From Ptychodera flava (taxonomy: Eukaryota > Hemichordata > Enteropneusta > Ptychoderidae), in the NCBI RefSeq assembly GCF_041260155.1, contig NC_091931.1, positions 8,714,861 through 8,778,860 on the forward strand: DNA of 64,000 bases. Direction: 5' to 3'. Shown here piece after piece: positions 12,660-45,250 of the stretch; the stretch's first letter is position 1; the number at the start of each line of letters is the position of its first letter. The notes under the pieces were generated by a model. That model was given only the letters and a program-made list of their open reading frames with translations, did not search any database and was not told the origin of the DNA. The position numbers were made by a program, and so were the translations under genes.

Positions 12660-13577
12660 GACAGTCACACTAACTGTGACTGTAGGGACTGTTGCCTTAC
12701 AAAACTCAAAGTGAAGGAAGATGAGATCTTGAACATTTACAATATTGATGAAGGATTTGTTTTTTATTGACAAGCTTTAACATTGTACTGCAAATATTTT
12801 CAACATAAATAAGGCAAGAATGATGTTGTTGAAATTCCTACAGCATGTTTCTTGTTTTCTTTTTGCATTTTTTACATATGAAAGGTATTGATTTTTTATT
12901 TTATTTTGACAATCTGGAAACATTATTCAAGCTTTTACTCCAGACATTCCGCATTTGTCCCCATAGTGTACTTTCATATCAGTCCATTCTTTAACGTCTT
13001 CTGCTTATGAATTGAATCTCATCCATCAATATTTTGCATAGTGAACATAATTTTAATATTTTAAGAGAAGAAAACAATCACGTAGGAAAAACCTATACTG
13101 ATCAAAAAGTAATGCTGTTTCGTGAAATGGTTGATGAAATATTTGATATTACTCTACCAGCTGTACTGATTTCTATCTGTTGTCTTCATCTAGGATGAGT
13201 TCTGCAGTCTCAAGGAAACATTTATAAATTTCTGCTGAAGAAGTTTGATATATTTTGATTTCTCCTATAAATCCTGTACAAGTATGGATCATGTGTGCCT
13301 TATTTTTCAGTAAACAGAAAGCGCAAGCTATTGAAAGAAGTAAAATGTTGAATCAATATATCACTGATGATGTTCGTGGTTCATTTTGATTAGGACTGGT
13401 TTGATCAGCTACAATTTGTAATTAATTTGTTTATGTATAGCATACGGAGGTACATTTGGATCTGTCTGCAATCTGCTGTTTGTGTTTATGCATCGTGGTC
13501 GGCCACAGGGTATTAAGGAAACATTACTGAAGAGATTGGCATGATTTTAATCTTCATTTTGAATCTTTGACATTCCT

Positions 13578-13583
13578 AATAAA
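13578..13583 (+). terminator. candidate IDS polyadenylation signal
   Basis: First canonical AATAAA after the IDS stop codon, 920 bases downstream. The stretch between (12660-13577) would be the 3' UTR. Variant signals closer to the stop cannot be excluded. Confidence 0.4.
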
Positions 13584-13897
13584 ACATGTATTTGCCTCTT
13601 TAGTCCTTGGAAGTGGGTCAGTGGAAGGACTATGGTTGTTAACAGTGGTTTCTGATGCACTGCAAACTCTCTTTTAGTTTCATGAGGTTTGCAAATTGAT
13701 TTGTCTGATGATTCTATTATTTCAAGGCAAATTATTCCAAATCAATTATTTCAACATGGTGGGTACTCTGATGAGGCTTATTTATATCTGAGGGTATAGT
13801 ACAGCAATGAATGGATGTTATTGCAAAAAAGAGCAGAAACCATTGGTAACACAGAAACACAGTCTTCATGGACTATGGTATCAAATCATGCCAAGTT

Positions 13898-14018
13898 TCA
13901 TGAGGAGTGTCTATTTTCAAAATAGACACTCATGAGGAATGTCTATTTTCAAAATAGACACTCATGAGGAGTGTCTATTTTCAAAATAGACACTCATGAG
14001 GAATGTCTATTTTCAAAA
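13898..14018. repeat. 32-bp palindromic tandem repeat, 3.8 copies
   Basis: Unit of 32 bases, each with an inverted repeat GTGTCTATTTT / AAAATAGACAC. Units alternate between GAGGAG and GAGGAA at one spot, in the order G, A, G, A, so the present array probably arose by doubling a 64-base dimer. Confidence 0.9.
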
Positions 14019-15420
<1,402 letters not shown>

Positions 15421-15530
15421 ACCTAAATATATGAGAAAATAATAAATTGAATAAGAATTGAATAACGGACTGAACAATAATAAATTGAATAAGAATTGAA
15501 TAGTGGAATGAACAACACATGCAACATATT

Positions 15531-15595
15531 CAAGATGCGATGTCAGTATCACTATTCTGGAGTTTTCGGAGAGGTGATACTGACGTCGTATCTTG
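15531..15595. repeat. hairpin with 22-base arms
   Basis: Arms CAAGATGCGATGTCAGTATC.. and its complement differ at two positions and enclose a 21-base loop. Compensated pairing could mean a foldback element, but no coding or RNA family is recognised. Confidence 0.7.
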
Positions 15596-16107
15596 CAGAT
15601 AGATGTTGCTCACGTTTTTCAAACAATTACTCAATTTGTTGTTTTCTCTATACCTTTATTTTTAAGTTCATTGTTTGTTTGTTTGTTTTGTTGTTTGTTT
15701 ATTTGTATGTATGTATATATGTTTTTGTTTGTTTGTATGTATGTATATTGCTAATTTGTTTGTTTGTATGTTTGTTAATAATCGCAATCATACCAATCCA
15801 TAATCCAATAACACTAGGTCAAAATTTGTAAGACAATAGTTGTAAACATAGACACAAAACAGCACAGAACAGACAGTAAATAGACGGTACAAACAAAGTC
15901 AAATTCATGAAAGAAAGATATATGGACCTCTGGCCAAAAGACCAAGAAGTGATGTCAGGTGTTTCGAAAATAGTAAGCGCATCCTGCCCCACATGTGGCA
16001 CCCGCCATATATCAATCTGTAAGTCAGATAGGTAGTGGTCACTAACTAAGGCCCAATGTCACCGATGCCATCAGTGATCATTTGTCGAAGAGAGATATTG
16101 TATTTAT

Positions 16108-17168
16108 CTACCAGCTTGCGATACCTGCCAAAAAGCGTTTGAATGTAGAGACAAGTCTTGCTCTGGTGTAACCTTGATTTAACAGTTTGAAAGAGAGATG
16201 GCCATGTCTCTCTACAAAATCACCATATGAACTGCATGCTCTTGCACATCGTATAAGCTGGGAAATGTATACCCCATAAGCAGGTGAGAGTGGAATATTA
16301 CTGATGAGGTGTGGAAAATTAATTATACTAAAGTTGAAATCATCTCTCTTGTCATATAGCCTAGTAGAAAGGTGACCATTGGAGTCAAATTCAAGTAAAA
16401 TGTCCAGATATGAAGCAGAAGAGGCCGTTTCTGTAGTTTCTTTAATCTCCAATTCTGGAGGATAAATCATAGCGAGATATTTACTGAATTCAGAGTTATT
16501 CAATGAAATAACATCGTCTATGTATCTAAATGTTAGGTTGAAAGTACGAGCTACAGAGACCTTTTTCTGCTTGATAAGGTTCTGGATAAATTCTGCCTCG
16601 TATGAGAACAGAAATAAGTCGGCAAGTAAGGGAGCACAGTTAGTGCCCATGGGAATTCCTATACACTGTTGGAAAATACTGTTGTTTATACTTTTGTTTA
16701 TACTGGCTTCCTTGAGTTGGCGGAAGTGACGGCCCGGCCGTCCCGGGCCGATCCTTACTGCCGATGTCGTCAGGTGGGGCATTTTTTGGTGAAGAATGTC
16801 GCTTCGCTCCTCGCTGGACACTTTATTATGATTATTACGCTTGAGCGAATCGACGAGGTCTTGAAGGCGAGACTGTGAATTCGGGTTCATATCCAGGTCA
16901 TCATCTTCCACTGGCAGAGGATGAAGCGTTCGAGCACGGTCGCCTCTCTTCTAAAATCCTGCTCTGCGCCTAGGCGCACCATAGACGTGTGTAGATACGC
17001 GTTTCGTGCGTATCTACACACGTCTATGCGCAGATCAAGATTGTAGAAGACAGGCAACTGTATGGTCCGAGTGTAAAACAGTCGACGTTCGCTTCCACTT
17101 CCGCCTGGGATGGGACCATGGACTTGCCTGATGTCTGTGGTGTCAGGTGCGCCCTCAGCTACACACAA
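16108..17168 (-). mobile_element. reverse transcriptase fragment, probably Penelope-like
   Basis: The 267-codon frame at 16108-16911 (-) carries RT motif B (GIPMGTNCAPLLADLFL), motif C (FRYIDDVISL), then YDKRDDFNF, SPAYGVYISQLIR and ARACSSY, a palm/thumb set I associate with Penelope-like elements in marine animals. Motif A with its catalytic aspartate and the fingers are missing: the N-terminal 80 residues (LVDSLKRNNHNK, SSEERSDIL) run almost directly into motif B, so the copy is internally deleted. A second frame upstream (16887-17168) overlaps by 25 bases and may be an older part of the same element. No GIY-YIG endonuclease domain was found. Exact RT class is provisional. Confidence 0.6.
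16981..17027. repeat. perfect 20-bp stem hairpin, 7-base loop
   Basis: ATAGACGTGTGTAGATACGC, loop GTTTCGT, then the exact reverse complement. It lies inside the upstream half of the RT fragment. Confidence 0.9.
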
Positions 17169-17392
17169 TGGAAAGAGGGGCCAGTCGCTCGCCGCAGCCC
17201 GGCCCGCCGCCCTGCTGCGGTCGGTCGCCTTGAATATTGTACTATTCGTACATTGACGCCGGACGATAACCCTTCACTAGTCATCGAAGACTGAAGGATG
17301 GAGAGGATTTACCCGAATACGAAAAAACGTATCATGTGAGATACTGCATCGACAAGTTAGGTCGTTTAGATATCTCGGCAGCTCTGCAAGGT

Positions 17393-17464
17393 GGCTTGTT
17401 GGTCTAGTGGTACGATTCCTGTTTCGGGTACAGGAGGTCCCGGGTTCGAATCCCGGACAAGCCC
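17393..17464 (+). tRNA. tRNA-Pro (anticodon CGG)
   Basis: A 72-base cloverleaf without intron. Acceptor GGCTTGT pairs with ACAAGCC, discriminator C. Anticodon stem CCTGT/ACAGG encloses loop TTCGGGT, so the anticodon is CGG, reading proline CCG. The T arm is CCGGG-TTCGAAT-CCCGG. Internal promoter boxes are intact: A box TGGTCTAGTGG (17400-17410), B box GGTTCGAATCC (17443-17453). The sequence closely resembles animal cytosolic tRNA-Pro, so it looks functional. Confidence 0.95.
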
Positions 17465-17469
17465 CATAA

Positions 17470-17475
17470 TTTTTT
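17470..17475 (+). terminator. RNA polymerase III terminator
   Basis: Six T residues start six bases after the tRNA-Pro 3' end, the normal Pol III stop signal. Confidence 0.8.
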
Positions 17476-17992
17476 ACCAGAGAATCCAACCGGCTTTACT
17501 GAGGTGGTGATGAGATCAGAAAGGTATACGTTTCTTCAACTGAAGTGAAATCTTTCTCACGCAACGGCTGTGACGGAGCATCAAAAGCCGCGGGTGTTCG
17601 TTGAGAAATGTAAGGAAGTAATATAGCCGTAATGTATTCATCTCGTGTGATAGGTTCTGTCACCTGATGTGATTGTGAAGTCAAGTTTATAATTGTCACA
17701 AGCTTTTCTTTGATACCAAGTAGATAATACAATGAATAAGTCATTTCCCTTCTCAGTTTGGAGAAGGGAAACCGTTTGGAGCTGGAATTAATTTAGTCAA
17801 TATGGTAGAATATTTTTTTTCAGAGGGTATTCAAGCAAAGAGGCAAAACCATGCCTTGAAGTTGACACACATTTTAAATAATCATGATTATTGTGATCAC
17901 TGCGGATTTAACCTGCCTGAGGGCAAATGACTTTGATAAAAAGTTTAAATTTAGAGCTTGGTATTTGATCTCATGGTTGACAAAGATTGGTC

Positions 17993-20230
<2,238 letters not shown>

Positions 20231-20236
20231 TTTATT
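20231..20236 (-). terminator. candidate CLPB polyadenylation signal
   Basis: AATAAA on the minus strand, about 775 bases past the CLPB stop codon; other AT-rich variants lie nearer the stop. Confidence 0.35.
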
Positions 20237-21009
20237 TTCACAATATGCAAAAACACACAATTTGCCTATGTGTAAGATCTTTATCTGGTGGCATCTTACA
20301 GCACAGCATTGACAAACACATTGCCTTCAAGGGTTATTCACTGAAAGTCGAAGCTTGATTCTAGTTTCCCATTGGCCTTGTGAAGATAAACAGACTACCC
20401 ATACAGTAATGCATTGTGACTCTTCCTGTCTGCAATGGGGCAGGACGTAAGGGTTGAGATGTTAAACTAGTAGTACAGGCTATCTTGACAAACTGCTAAC
20501 AATTCATGTCAAAAATAATATGGACAGTTGTCAAACTTGTTTAAGATGACAGCCACATTCTAAGCACTTTTATTGTCTTGTTTATCAATACATGAATAAC
20601 TTCAGCATCTCACAACAGTACATGTATTATCATCTTATTATCACTTGAAATGCTGGGCTAGTGTTGTAAATAAATTGCTTCAGAAATGAATCGAACACAA
20701 GGGAAGTTGTTTCTTCAATATTTACACTTGCTGATGTGTGGAAAGTAGAGGCCAGATTTGTGTGGATTTGAATATTCCAATTGCATTTAAAAACTTAATT
20801 TATACATAGTTCTTCGATTTATACCACCAATTTCCAACTTTTAGCTTCTCCAATCTAAGCATTTCCTTCTCATTGTCAGTTTTGATCCAGTGATGCACAA
20901 CAAGCAAGCACTATGAGAATGTATGTACACTGACACTTTGTGTCCATCGTCTGGTCCATCTTCCATTCCATGTTCCAATTAACTTACTGAAAAGCTGACT
21001 GTCAAGCTT

Positions 21010-38412
<17,403 letters not shown>

Positions 38413-39099
38413 TTTCTTTAGCCCCTTTTACGTCACCGATACCACTGTTGTAAAATGGTACTGCTCTTCTGCTGCATCTTAAGTTTTAGTGACTGCTTTA
38501 ATTAATTCTTTCTCGTGAACTTTCCAACTTAACATCTTTGAACGATCAAAATTTATCGATAAGAGAGTCAGCATTCGATTTTTATAATTTGCTGATGCTT
38601 TGATGGTTTACGACAACGTTTGGTCTGGTCCTTTGTGAACTTGTGACCTACATAGTACATAGTACATGTATCCCAGATTTCGGATTTGAAGCATAGAGGT
38701 TTTTTACTCAATTTTATTTCACATTCTTCAATTTTATCACAGTCGAAAGTCAACTACGGTAATAAGAACTGAAATGAGTTCAGAAATTAGATATTAATTA
38801 ATGTCATAAAAACGCTGACCTTATATGGGGGTCACCAACGAGCAGCTGACATTGACAGGAAGCGTGGCACGTGCCCATGGCAAGCGAAACAGTTGACTGC
38901 ACGTTACGCCCCTTGTAGAAATCAGATCGTATTAGGCAGTATAGTCAGAACAGTTGTACTTTTCTATTCCAGGATATTGCGCACGAGCTAAGGTGATCCG
39001 ATAAGGAGGAGATAACACTCGTTTTGACGGCGGGACCGACTGATCAAATTGACGTTGTAGTCTGCCAGCTAATTCTGACAAAGAGATTATCGATACACA
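38413..39099. promoter_or_regulatory. shared CLPB/GNPDA head-to-head promoter region
   Basis: The CLPB and GNPDA start codons point away from each other with 687 bases between them, so both promoters and 5' UTRs are here. A CRE-like half site, GGTGACGTAAAA on the minus strand, lies about 15 bases before the CLPB ATG (38425-38436), and a CACGTG E-box is at 38868-38873. No TATA box is clear. That the two genes are co-regulated is inference from the arrangement only. Confidence 0.6.
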
Positions 39100-40789
39100 A
39101 TGAGGCTTGTAATATTGGACAACTACGACAGCGCAAGCGAATGGTCTGCGAAATATGTACGAAACAGAATACTAACTTTCAACCCGGGTCCCGATAATTA
39201 TTTTACGCTTGGTCTTCCAACAGGTATGTGTCAAAAGTTAAAAGAACTCACACGATAGTAATCAAATCCGTATTGTACGTTGTACATTATCAGTATACCG
39301 TTGTTAGTAAAGTATAATTATTAACGATATGTACTTTAATATTCTTACCATACGATTTTTGGAGCATGAATCGAAAGCAAAAACTCAGTATTAGCCTGCA
39401 GCGCGGTATGAGTTTAGTCAGTGCAGAATAATGTGAAGTTCAATGCCACATTTTTGGTCGACCTCACGTAATTATAACTTCAACATTTGTCTGAATTTCG
39501 AATCGGTCCAGAACTTCAGTGTGTAACAAAGGCCCGGAAGGAGAAAAGTCTGACCACGTCAGTTACAAATATTTATGGTCGACGTAACAGCTTGCCTGCC
39601 ATCAATTCAAAACGCAGATCATTCAGCATAGTTCTGCTTAACGATTTGCATAGCACATAGCAGCTGACGTGACACAGTAGCTGTAGTTGAAAATATGAAG
39701 TGCACGAATATGGATAGATGACTCGAGCTGAATGAATGAATGAATGAATGAATGAATGAATGTGAATGAATCATGTGAATGGCAATTTCAGTGTTTATCA
39801 AAATTAGTAAATAGATTAAATAAAAACAATTCGTGATTAAGCACGTTTAGGTAAAAAGCAAATTCAGATAAATGAATTTAAGAGATTTGATATTATCCCT
39901 ATTGAAATGAACACCATAATTTTGAATTCTAACAATCATTTATACAAATAATATCATGGTCATTGTTCTGTTTTAAGGTTCTAACATTTCCTATAATTTA
40001 AGTCAGCTGGCTGCACAAGTATATATTTTCAATTCTGCCACTTTGTTAAAACAGGGTCCACACCTAAAGGAATGTACAAGAAACTGGTCGAGTTCCACAA
40101 AGAAGGAGAGTTGTCTTTCAAATATGTGAAGACATTCAACATGGATGAATATGTGGGTGAGTGTTCAGTCAAGGCAAACCTTGGAATATTTATTATCCAT
40201 GCTTTTACTGCAAGGTCTAAATATTCCACTTTCACCCAGGATTGCAAGTAGGGATTTGGCTCTTTGTGCAGTACATTGTGTCCCTGAGACCTTAGGTGAT
40301 TATTTGAAAGGAGAGTTTGATTAGGGGGATTCGTGCAATCGCACATCCTGGAGAAAACATTGTTGATCAGCCAGCATCACCTCACAACAGATGATGATCA
40401 TATTCCTACATACTCTGTGATACTCCCAAAACACGTTTATGTATTTGATTTTGGTACTGACATGCTGTTCGAGAACTATCTGCTGCCTTTTGCTATTGTC
40501 ATGAAATACTGTACCCTCTTCCTTTGCAGAGTCATCAGCATTCAAACAAAATACCAATATTGCTAATTTTGTAATTTTCTACCTTCTAACTAACTGGTCT
40601 CTAAAACCCTTTTCCTGCCAAGTCCATATTTCACCACCAGGTCAAGATGGTTAAAATTAATGAAACACAACGTATTCCATATGATGTATTTTAATATAAT
40701 ACTGTCAGGGTTCTCAAAAAATTTTGAAGTAGGCGGAAAATTCAGAAAAGTAGGCGGTTAGCTTTTGTGTGCAACCAGGTTCCCGCGGG

Positions 40790-40833
<44 letters not shown>

Positions 40834-43800
40834 AGTACTGAGCAATTTCATGCATATACAGTCTATAAAAGGCTGTTCCAACATACACACGGGGGGGGGG
40901 GTTTCAGGGAGGGGATGCCCTCCCTGTGTGCAAGAAATTTTTAAAATTTGAAGACATTTTGTAGTAATTTCATGCATTTTGTACTGTATGAAAGCTATTT
41001 CAGCATGAGAGTGTTAAGGATTATTTTTAAATTTGAAGACTTTCTGAGTAATTTTATGCATTCTTATACAGTGTATAAAAGGCTATTTAAACATACACAC
41101 AGGGGGAGGGTTTCCCCCGTCCCTGTGGGCAAGAAATTTTTAATTTTGAAGACATTTTGGAGTAATTTTATGCATTGTACAGTATTAAAGACCATTTCAG
41201 CATACAGAATAATCATTATCATTGCCAATTACAACATGTTTTCAAGGGATAAAGTTTTAAAAAGTCAGAAAAATTAATTTGATATCACTCGGGCCTGTCA
41301 ACTGCATTCAGTTGACAACGATAGCAAAATTTCACCAGACTGTCGTGTAGAATTATATTTAGCTCATGACTTGAACAAACATTTTGAAATACATCATAGA
41401 ATAGGGCCTAGGGTTTTCACAACCAGATAACGATCCGCTAGAATCCTGACCAGCCTGGCTGTACAAAGTGTTTTTACTGATTTAAATAGACTTGATTGAA
41501 GATACAGTAAAATAAAAGAGTTTATTAAATTCAATGAATTATAGGAACACAATTTTCAGTGATTTTAATTCACTGTACTAATTTCACAATAAAACGAATC
41601 CGCGAGCTGATTATTGAATTTTTGCTGATGTTGAATATAATTGAAAAAGAGAGCTAAATTTCCGTGTTCATGTTTGATAAAACCTCAAACTAACGACACT
41701 GAACGCAGCCTGTACTACACCGTGTGTGTACAAAGCACGGTAGTCAATTGTAACACAGTCCACACAACCCGATATCGGTCGACCTGAAATTTGACACTGT
41801 GATCGACGTAGCGACGTAGCGAAAAGTGAGACCAAGTAATTTTTTGTTTATTTAGATTTGACCTAAACCTCCCAAAACCAACAGACAAAGTCAGAAAATC
41901 AAAGTTTTCAAGCGTCGACTTTCTCTTCAGCGATGCACACAACCACGGCCCCTCCACAAAATGCGATGTCGATCGACTTGAGTTGAATATTGACATCGTG
42001 ATCGACCATGGATAGATTGACGTGGCGTTTCGAAATATGAAAAATGAGACTCAGTAACTTGTGGTCGCTTTAGATTTGATCAAAAACCTACCAAACCCAT
42101 CAGACTAGGCCCTACTCTTACGCAGAAAACCAAAGCTCTCAAGCGTCAACTTTCTCTTCCGGGTTTGAGCGAAACAAAAGTCGGCTTCATTCGGAAATGG
42201 TCGGCTATTCGCGGGCATAACGTAATTGTACGTTAGTCCAATTTTCGGCTATACCCGATGTGAATGTCGGAATAATTCGGGCTGTGATCGGGCGAGCAAG
42301 GTTGCCCTCGAGAGCGATTCCCAGTGTATAGTACAACACGTTCGCTGATTGCGGTACTACAGTGATAGCAACAAGTTCACCGCGTAAATTGCTAGTAGAC
42401 TACATATAGCCACATCGGCACTTCTGAAATATAATCTGCGGCTTGCAAGACCACCAAAAAAATCTAATTATTGTTATCAAAACCAGAATTTCCGGGCCTG
42501 AGAGCGAAACAGTGCTGAAAAGTAGTCGGCCAAAATACGAAAGTAGCCGGTCAATTTGGCCGCATCCGGCTAAAAATGAACACGCTGTACTGTACATTTG
42601 AAGACTGTTGAAAACATAACACTGTAAAGTTGATTTTTTTTTGGAAAAAAGATGCTATAACATACCAAGCCAAGTGGGTGAAAATACATCATGTTTTGGC
42701 TCAATACCGCTTTTTACTGACTTGGCTGATGGGGAAGTGATACAGTTATTACTGTCTGGCAGGAAAAGGGTTAAGAAGACTGAAAGATTCAGCTGTGTGT
42801 TGGTGCTCTGGCGACCTCTGATTCTACATTGCGATGGAGGTCGCAGAGTGCGTGCACCTTGCTTAATTTTTCAGTCTCATCATAAGAGACTTTGGATTTA
42901 TTGTAGTCTTAGTTCACAAGTTTACTATTGTATATGATTGTAAGATTTCATTGTTGCTATGACAATAGTTACCATGTTACATGATCATAAAGTTTCACTG
43001 TTGCTGTAGCAATAGCTGAATAGTTATGTGATTATATTTATCACTGAAATGTCATCAAAGAGATTTTGTTTTTGGCTGTTTATTGCGTAGGCCTCCCACG
43101 AGATCACCCAGAGAGCTATCACACTTTTATGTGGGATAATTTATTCAAGCACATTGACATCATACCAGAAAATGTCCATATACTTGACGGTAATGCTGAG
43201 GATCTCCAGAATGAATGTGATGAATTTGAGAAAAAGATTGAAGAGGCTGGGGGAATTGAATTGTTTATTGGAGGTGAGTACAGAACTTTAACCAAATTTT
43301 TCTTCAAGCTACTAATATTCACATTTGATAAACACACTTTATTACCACACCAGTGACTTCTTATGAGTTCAGTCTTGAAACTGATTGCCCAAGTAATGAC
43401 ATATAGAAAAACAATAAATAACAAATAAATAAATATGACTACTGGTAATGTAGTAATGTATACATCAATCATCACTTGATCAAACAACTGAGAATTCAGC
43501 CTGTTAGACACCATATGTCATACATGTCATTATTTAGCTATGAGCGACAGGTTTCTGTAAATCATGGATGTGTATAATGAAGTGATGTGTGTTGTGATGA
43601 CAAAGTTTTATTAAGCTGTCATGCCATGTGTAAAGATTCTAGTAAATGCATTTACTTTGGAAAATTGATATCTGTTCAGTTGTTGTTGCTCCAAGGACCG
43701 TTACCAACTGCTGTATTTGAAACACTTTCTGAAAATCGTATCAGACTTGTAATTGGTATTACCAATGTTTCAGGTTGTTGCCACCAATATTACTGATGTT

Positions 43801-45250
43801 TTAATATGTATTTTATATTCTATGATGTTACAAAATAGCACTGAAATCAGCCTTTTATGCAAAATTTGCACATTTCTGTTCACAACAGGTACCTACCCGA
43901 GTTTATTTTTGATGTAATATTTTAGATCGGTCAAAAGGGTTCCAATGTCGTAGTAGATGCCTGTGGCAGCATAATATATTTTGATTGGTTTCTTTTTTCT
44001 TTTCTGTCATTTGTGACATGAAGGTATTGGTCCTGATGGTCACATAGCATTCAATGAGCCAGGGTCTAGTCTAGTCTCCAGAACACGTGTGAAAACCTTA
44101 GCTCAAGACACAATTGAAGCCAATGCAAGATTCTTCAACGGTGATATTTCCAAGGTTCCTACAATGGCTTTGACAGTCGGTGTTGGCACTGTTATGGATG
44201 CCAGAGAGGTGAGAGTTCCATTAGTCACTGTCTTTGATACTTGGCTGACAGTTTCATTATTCTACCTACCATAGATTTATTTTTATCTTAATGCGAGGAC
44301 TTTTCTTTTTCTAAATAAAGGTTTAGTTATATTTTAAATTTGAAAAAAAACCATGTTTCATGAATAAAAATAACATGTCTCATGAATAAAAGCACCAGTG
44401 TCCGGTGATCAACAAGTGAAGCTACAAGTAGTCTAATAATTTTGTTCTGCACAAACATCACCAATTGTTGTTGCCTTATCTTTTTTTTTCATACATTGAC
44501 TTGATAATAAAAATTGAGAAACTATGTCTTTCCCTGCTTAAAAATGTTAGTGTAAATAGAGTGACAAGAATAATTTTTTCTCCAGAAGGATTAACCAAAT
44601 CACAGTGTAACTCTGTTACTATTGAAATTGTGTCTCTTGTGTACACTTCATTTCATAGTGTAACTGTATTGTATGTATAATTTCAAATGTCATTGCTGAA
44701 ACAGGTCATGAAAAATAATTTGACATCAGGGTTGTCAATTCTCAGCAATTTTCCTTCTGTAGTCATATGTATTCTTCGGAAAAAATAGCAAGATGTGTTG
44801 ATAAGGGGGAGTCAGTACACTTGCCACTTTAGCCACTGTGGTTTTGCTGAAGCCTATTCTTTTCTACAATCACACAGGACATTTGGATAATATACTGGTA
44901 CACACTGATTGTATGACAAAATATTATCAAAATCTCCTTTTCTGTATCATGTGAAACTGAAAAACTGCATTAAATAATCATCTTTATTGCAGGTGATGAT
45001 TCTGATAACTGGTGCTCATAAGTCATTTGCCCTGTACAAAGCCATTGAGGAGGGTGTCTGCCATATGTGGACTGTCTCAGCCTTCCAGCAACACCCCAAA
45101 TCAACTTTTGTTTGCGATGAAGATGCAACCCTGGAACTACGTGTGAAAACGGTTAAGTACTTCAAGAGTCTGATGTACGTACACAACAAACTGGTCGCAG
45201 ACCTTGAAGAGAACCCCAAGGCAAAGAAACAGAGAATTTCACAGGATTAA
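39100..45250 (+). CDS. GNPDA: glucosamine-6-phosphate deaminase, complete, 5 exons
   Basis: Cytosolic isomerase/deaminase that turns glucosamine-6-phosphate into fructose-6-phosphate and ammonia, opposing the hexosamine pathway. Coding exons: 39100-39223, 40055-40156, 43091-43273, 44024-44208, 44993-45250; phases agree, 283 residues (human paralogues 289 and 276). The start [17 protein letters not shown] and [19 protein letters not shown] match the family. Catalytic residues fall at the usual numbers: D72 in FNMDEY, D141, H143 and E148 in [14 protein letters not shown]. Downstream come [30 protein letters not shown] and [19 protein letters not shown]. The C-terminal tail is short and Lys-rich, as in other members. 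Which vertebrate paralogue it is closer to cannot be said; it is probably pre-duplication. Confidence 0.96.
39730..39762. repeat. (GAAT)n microsatellite
   Basis: About eight GAAT units in GNPDA intron 1. Confidence 0.9.
40791..40831. repeat. 41-base G homopolymer
   Basis: Uninterrupted G run inside the hAT-like element, strongly able to form G-quadruplexes. True length in the genome is uncertain because sequencing of such runs is unreliable. Confidence 0.9.
41772..42165. repeat. twofold tandem duplication of about 200 bp
   Basis: Two diverged copies, each with a GTCGA-rich start, GTGATCGAC, TTAGATTTGA, CC(A)AAACC and CAAGCGTC(G/A)ACTTTCTCTTC. Part of the hAT-like element's interior. Confidence 0.65.

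Larger units (their letters stand above)
40706..42588. mobile_element. hAT-like non-autonomous element, relative of the one in IDS
   Basis: A 1.88 kb insertion in GNPDA intron 2 with termini CAGGGTTCTC and GAACACGCTG and perfect 6-bp target duplications TACTGT (40700-40705 and 42589-42594). Left ends of the two elements share the frame CAGxGTTxTC...AAGTA..GG..AATT.AGAAA; right ends share AAAAGTAGCCGG and CCGGCT..AA words. No transposase is recognised. The interior has a G run, imperfect repeats around TGCATT...CAGTATAAAAGGCTATTTC (40841-41215) and a duplicated block (about 41772-42165). Confidence 0.7.

Noticed and set aside
16900-17470. Hammerhead ribozyme next to the Penelope-like fragment
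   Set aside because: Penelope-like elements often carry hammerheads, but no CTGATGA core properly spaced from a GAAA core was found on either strand here; the nearby CTGATGAGG at about 16296 is inside the RT frame.
40714-40977. Frame with long polyproline or polyglycine
   Set aside because: It is only the translation of the G homopolymer inside a transposon.
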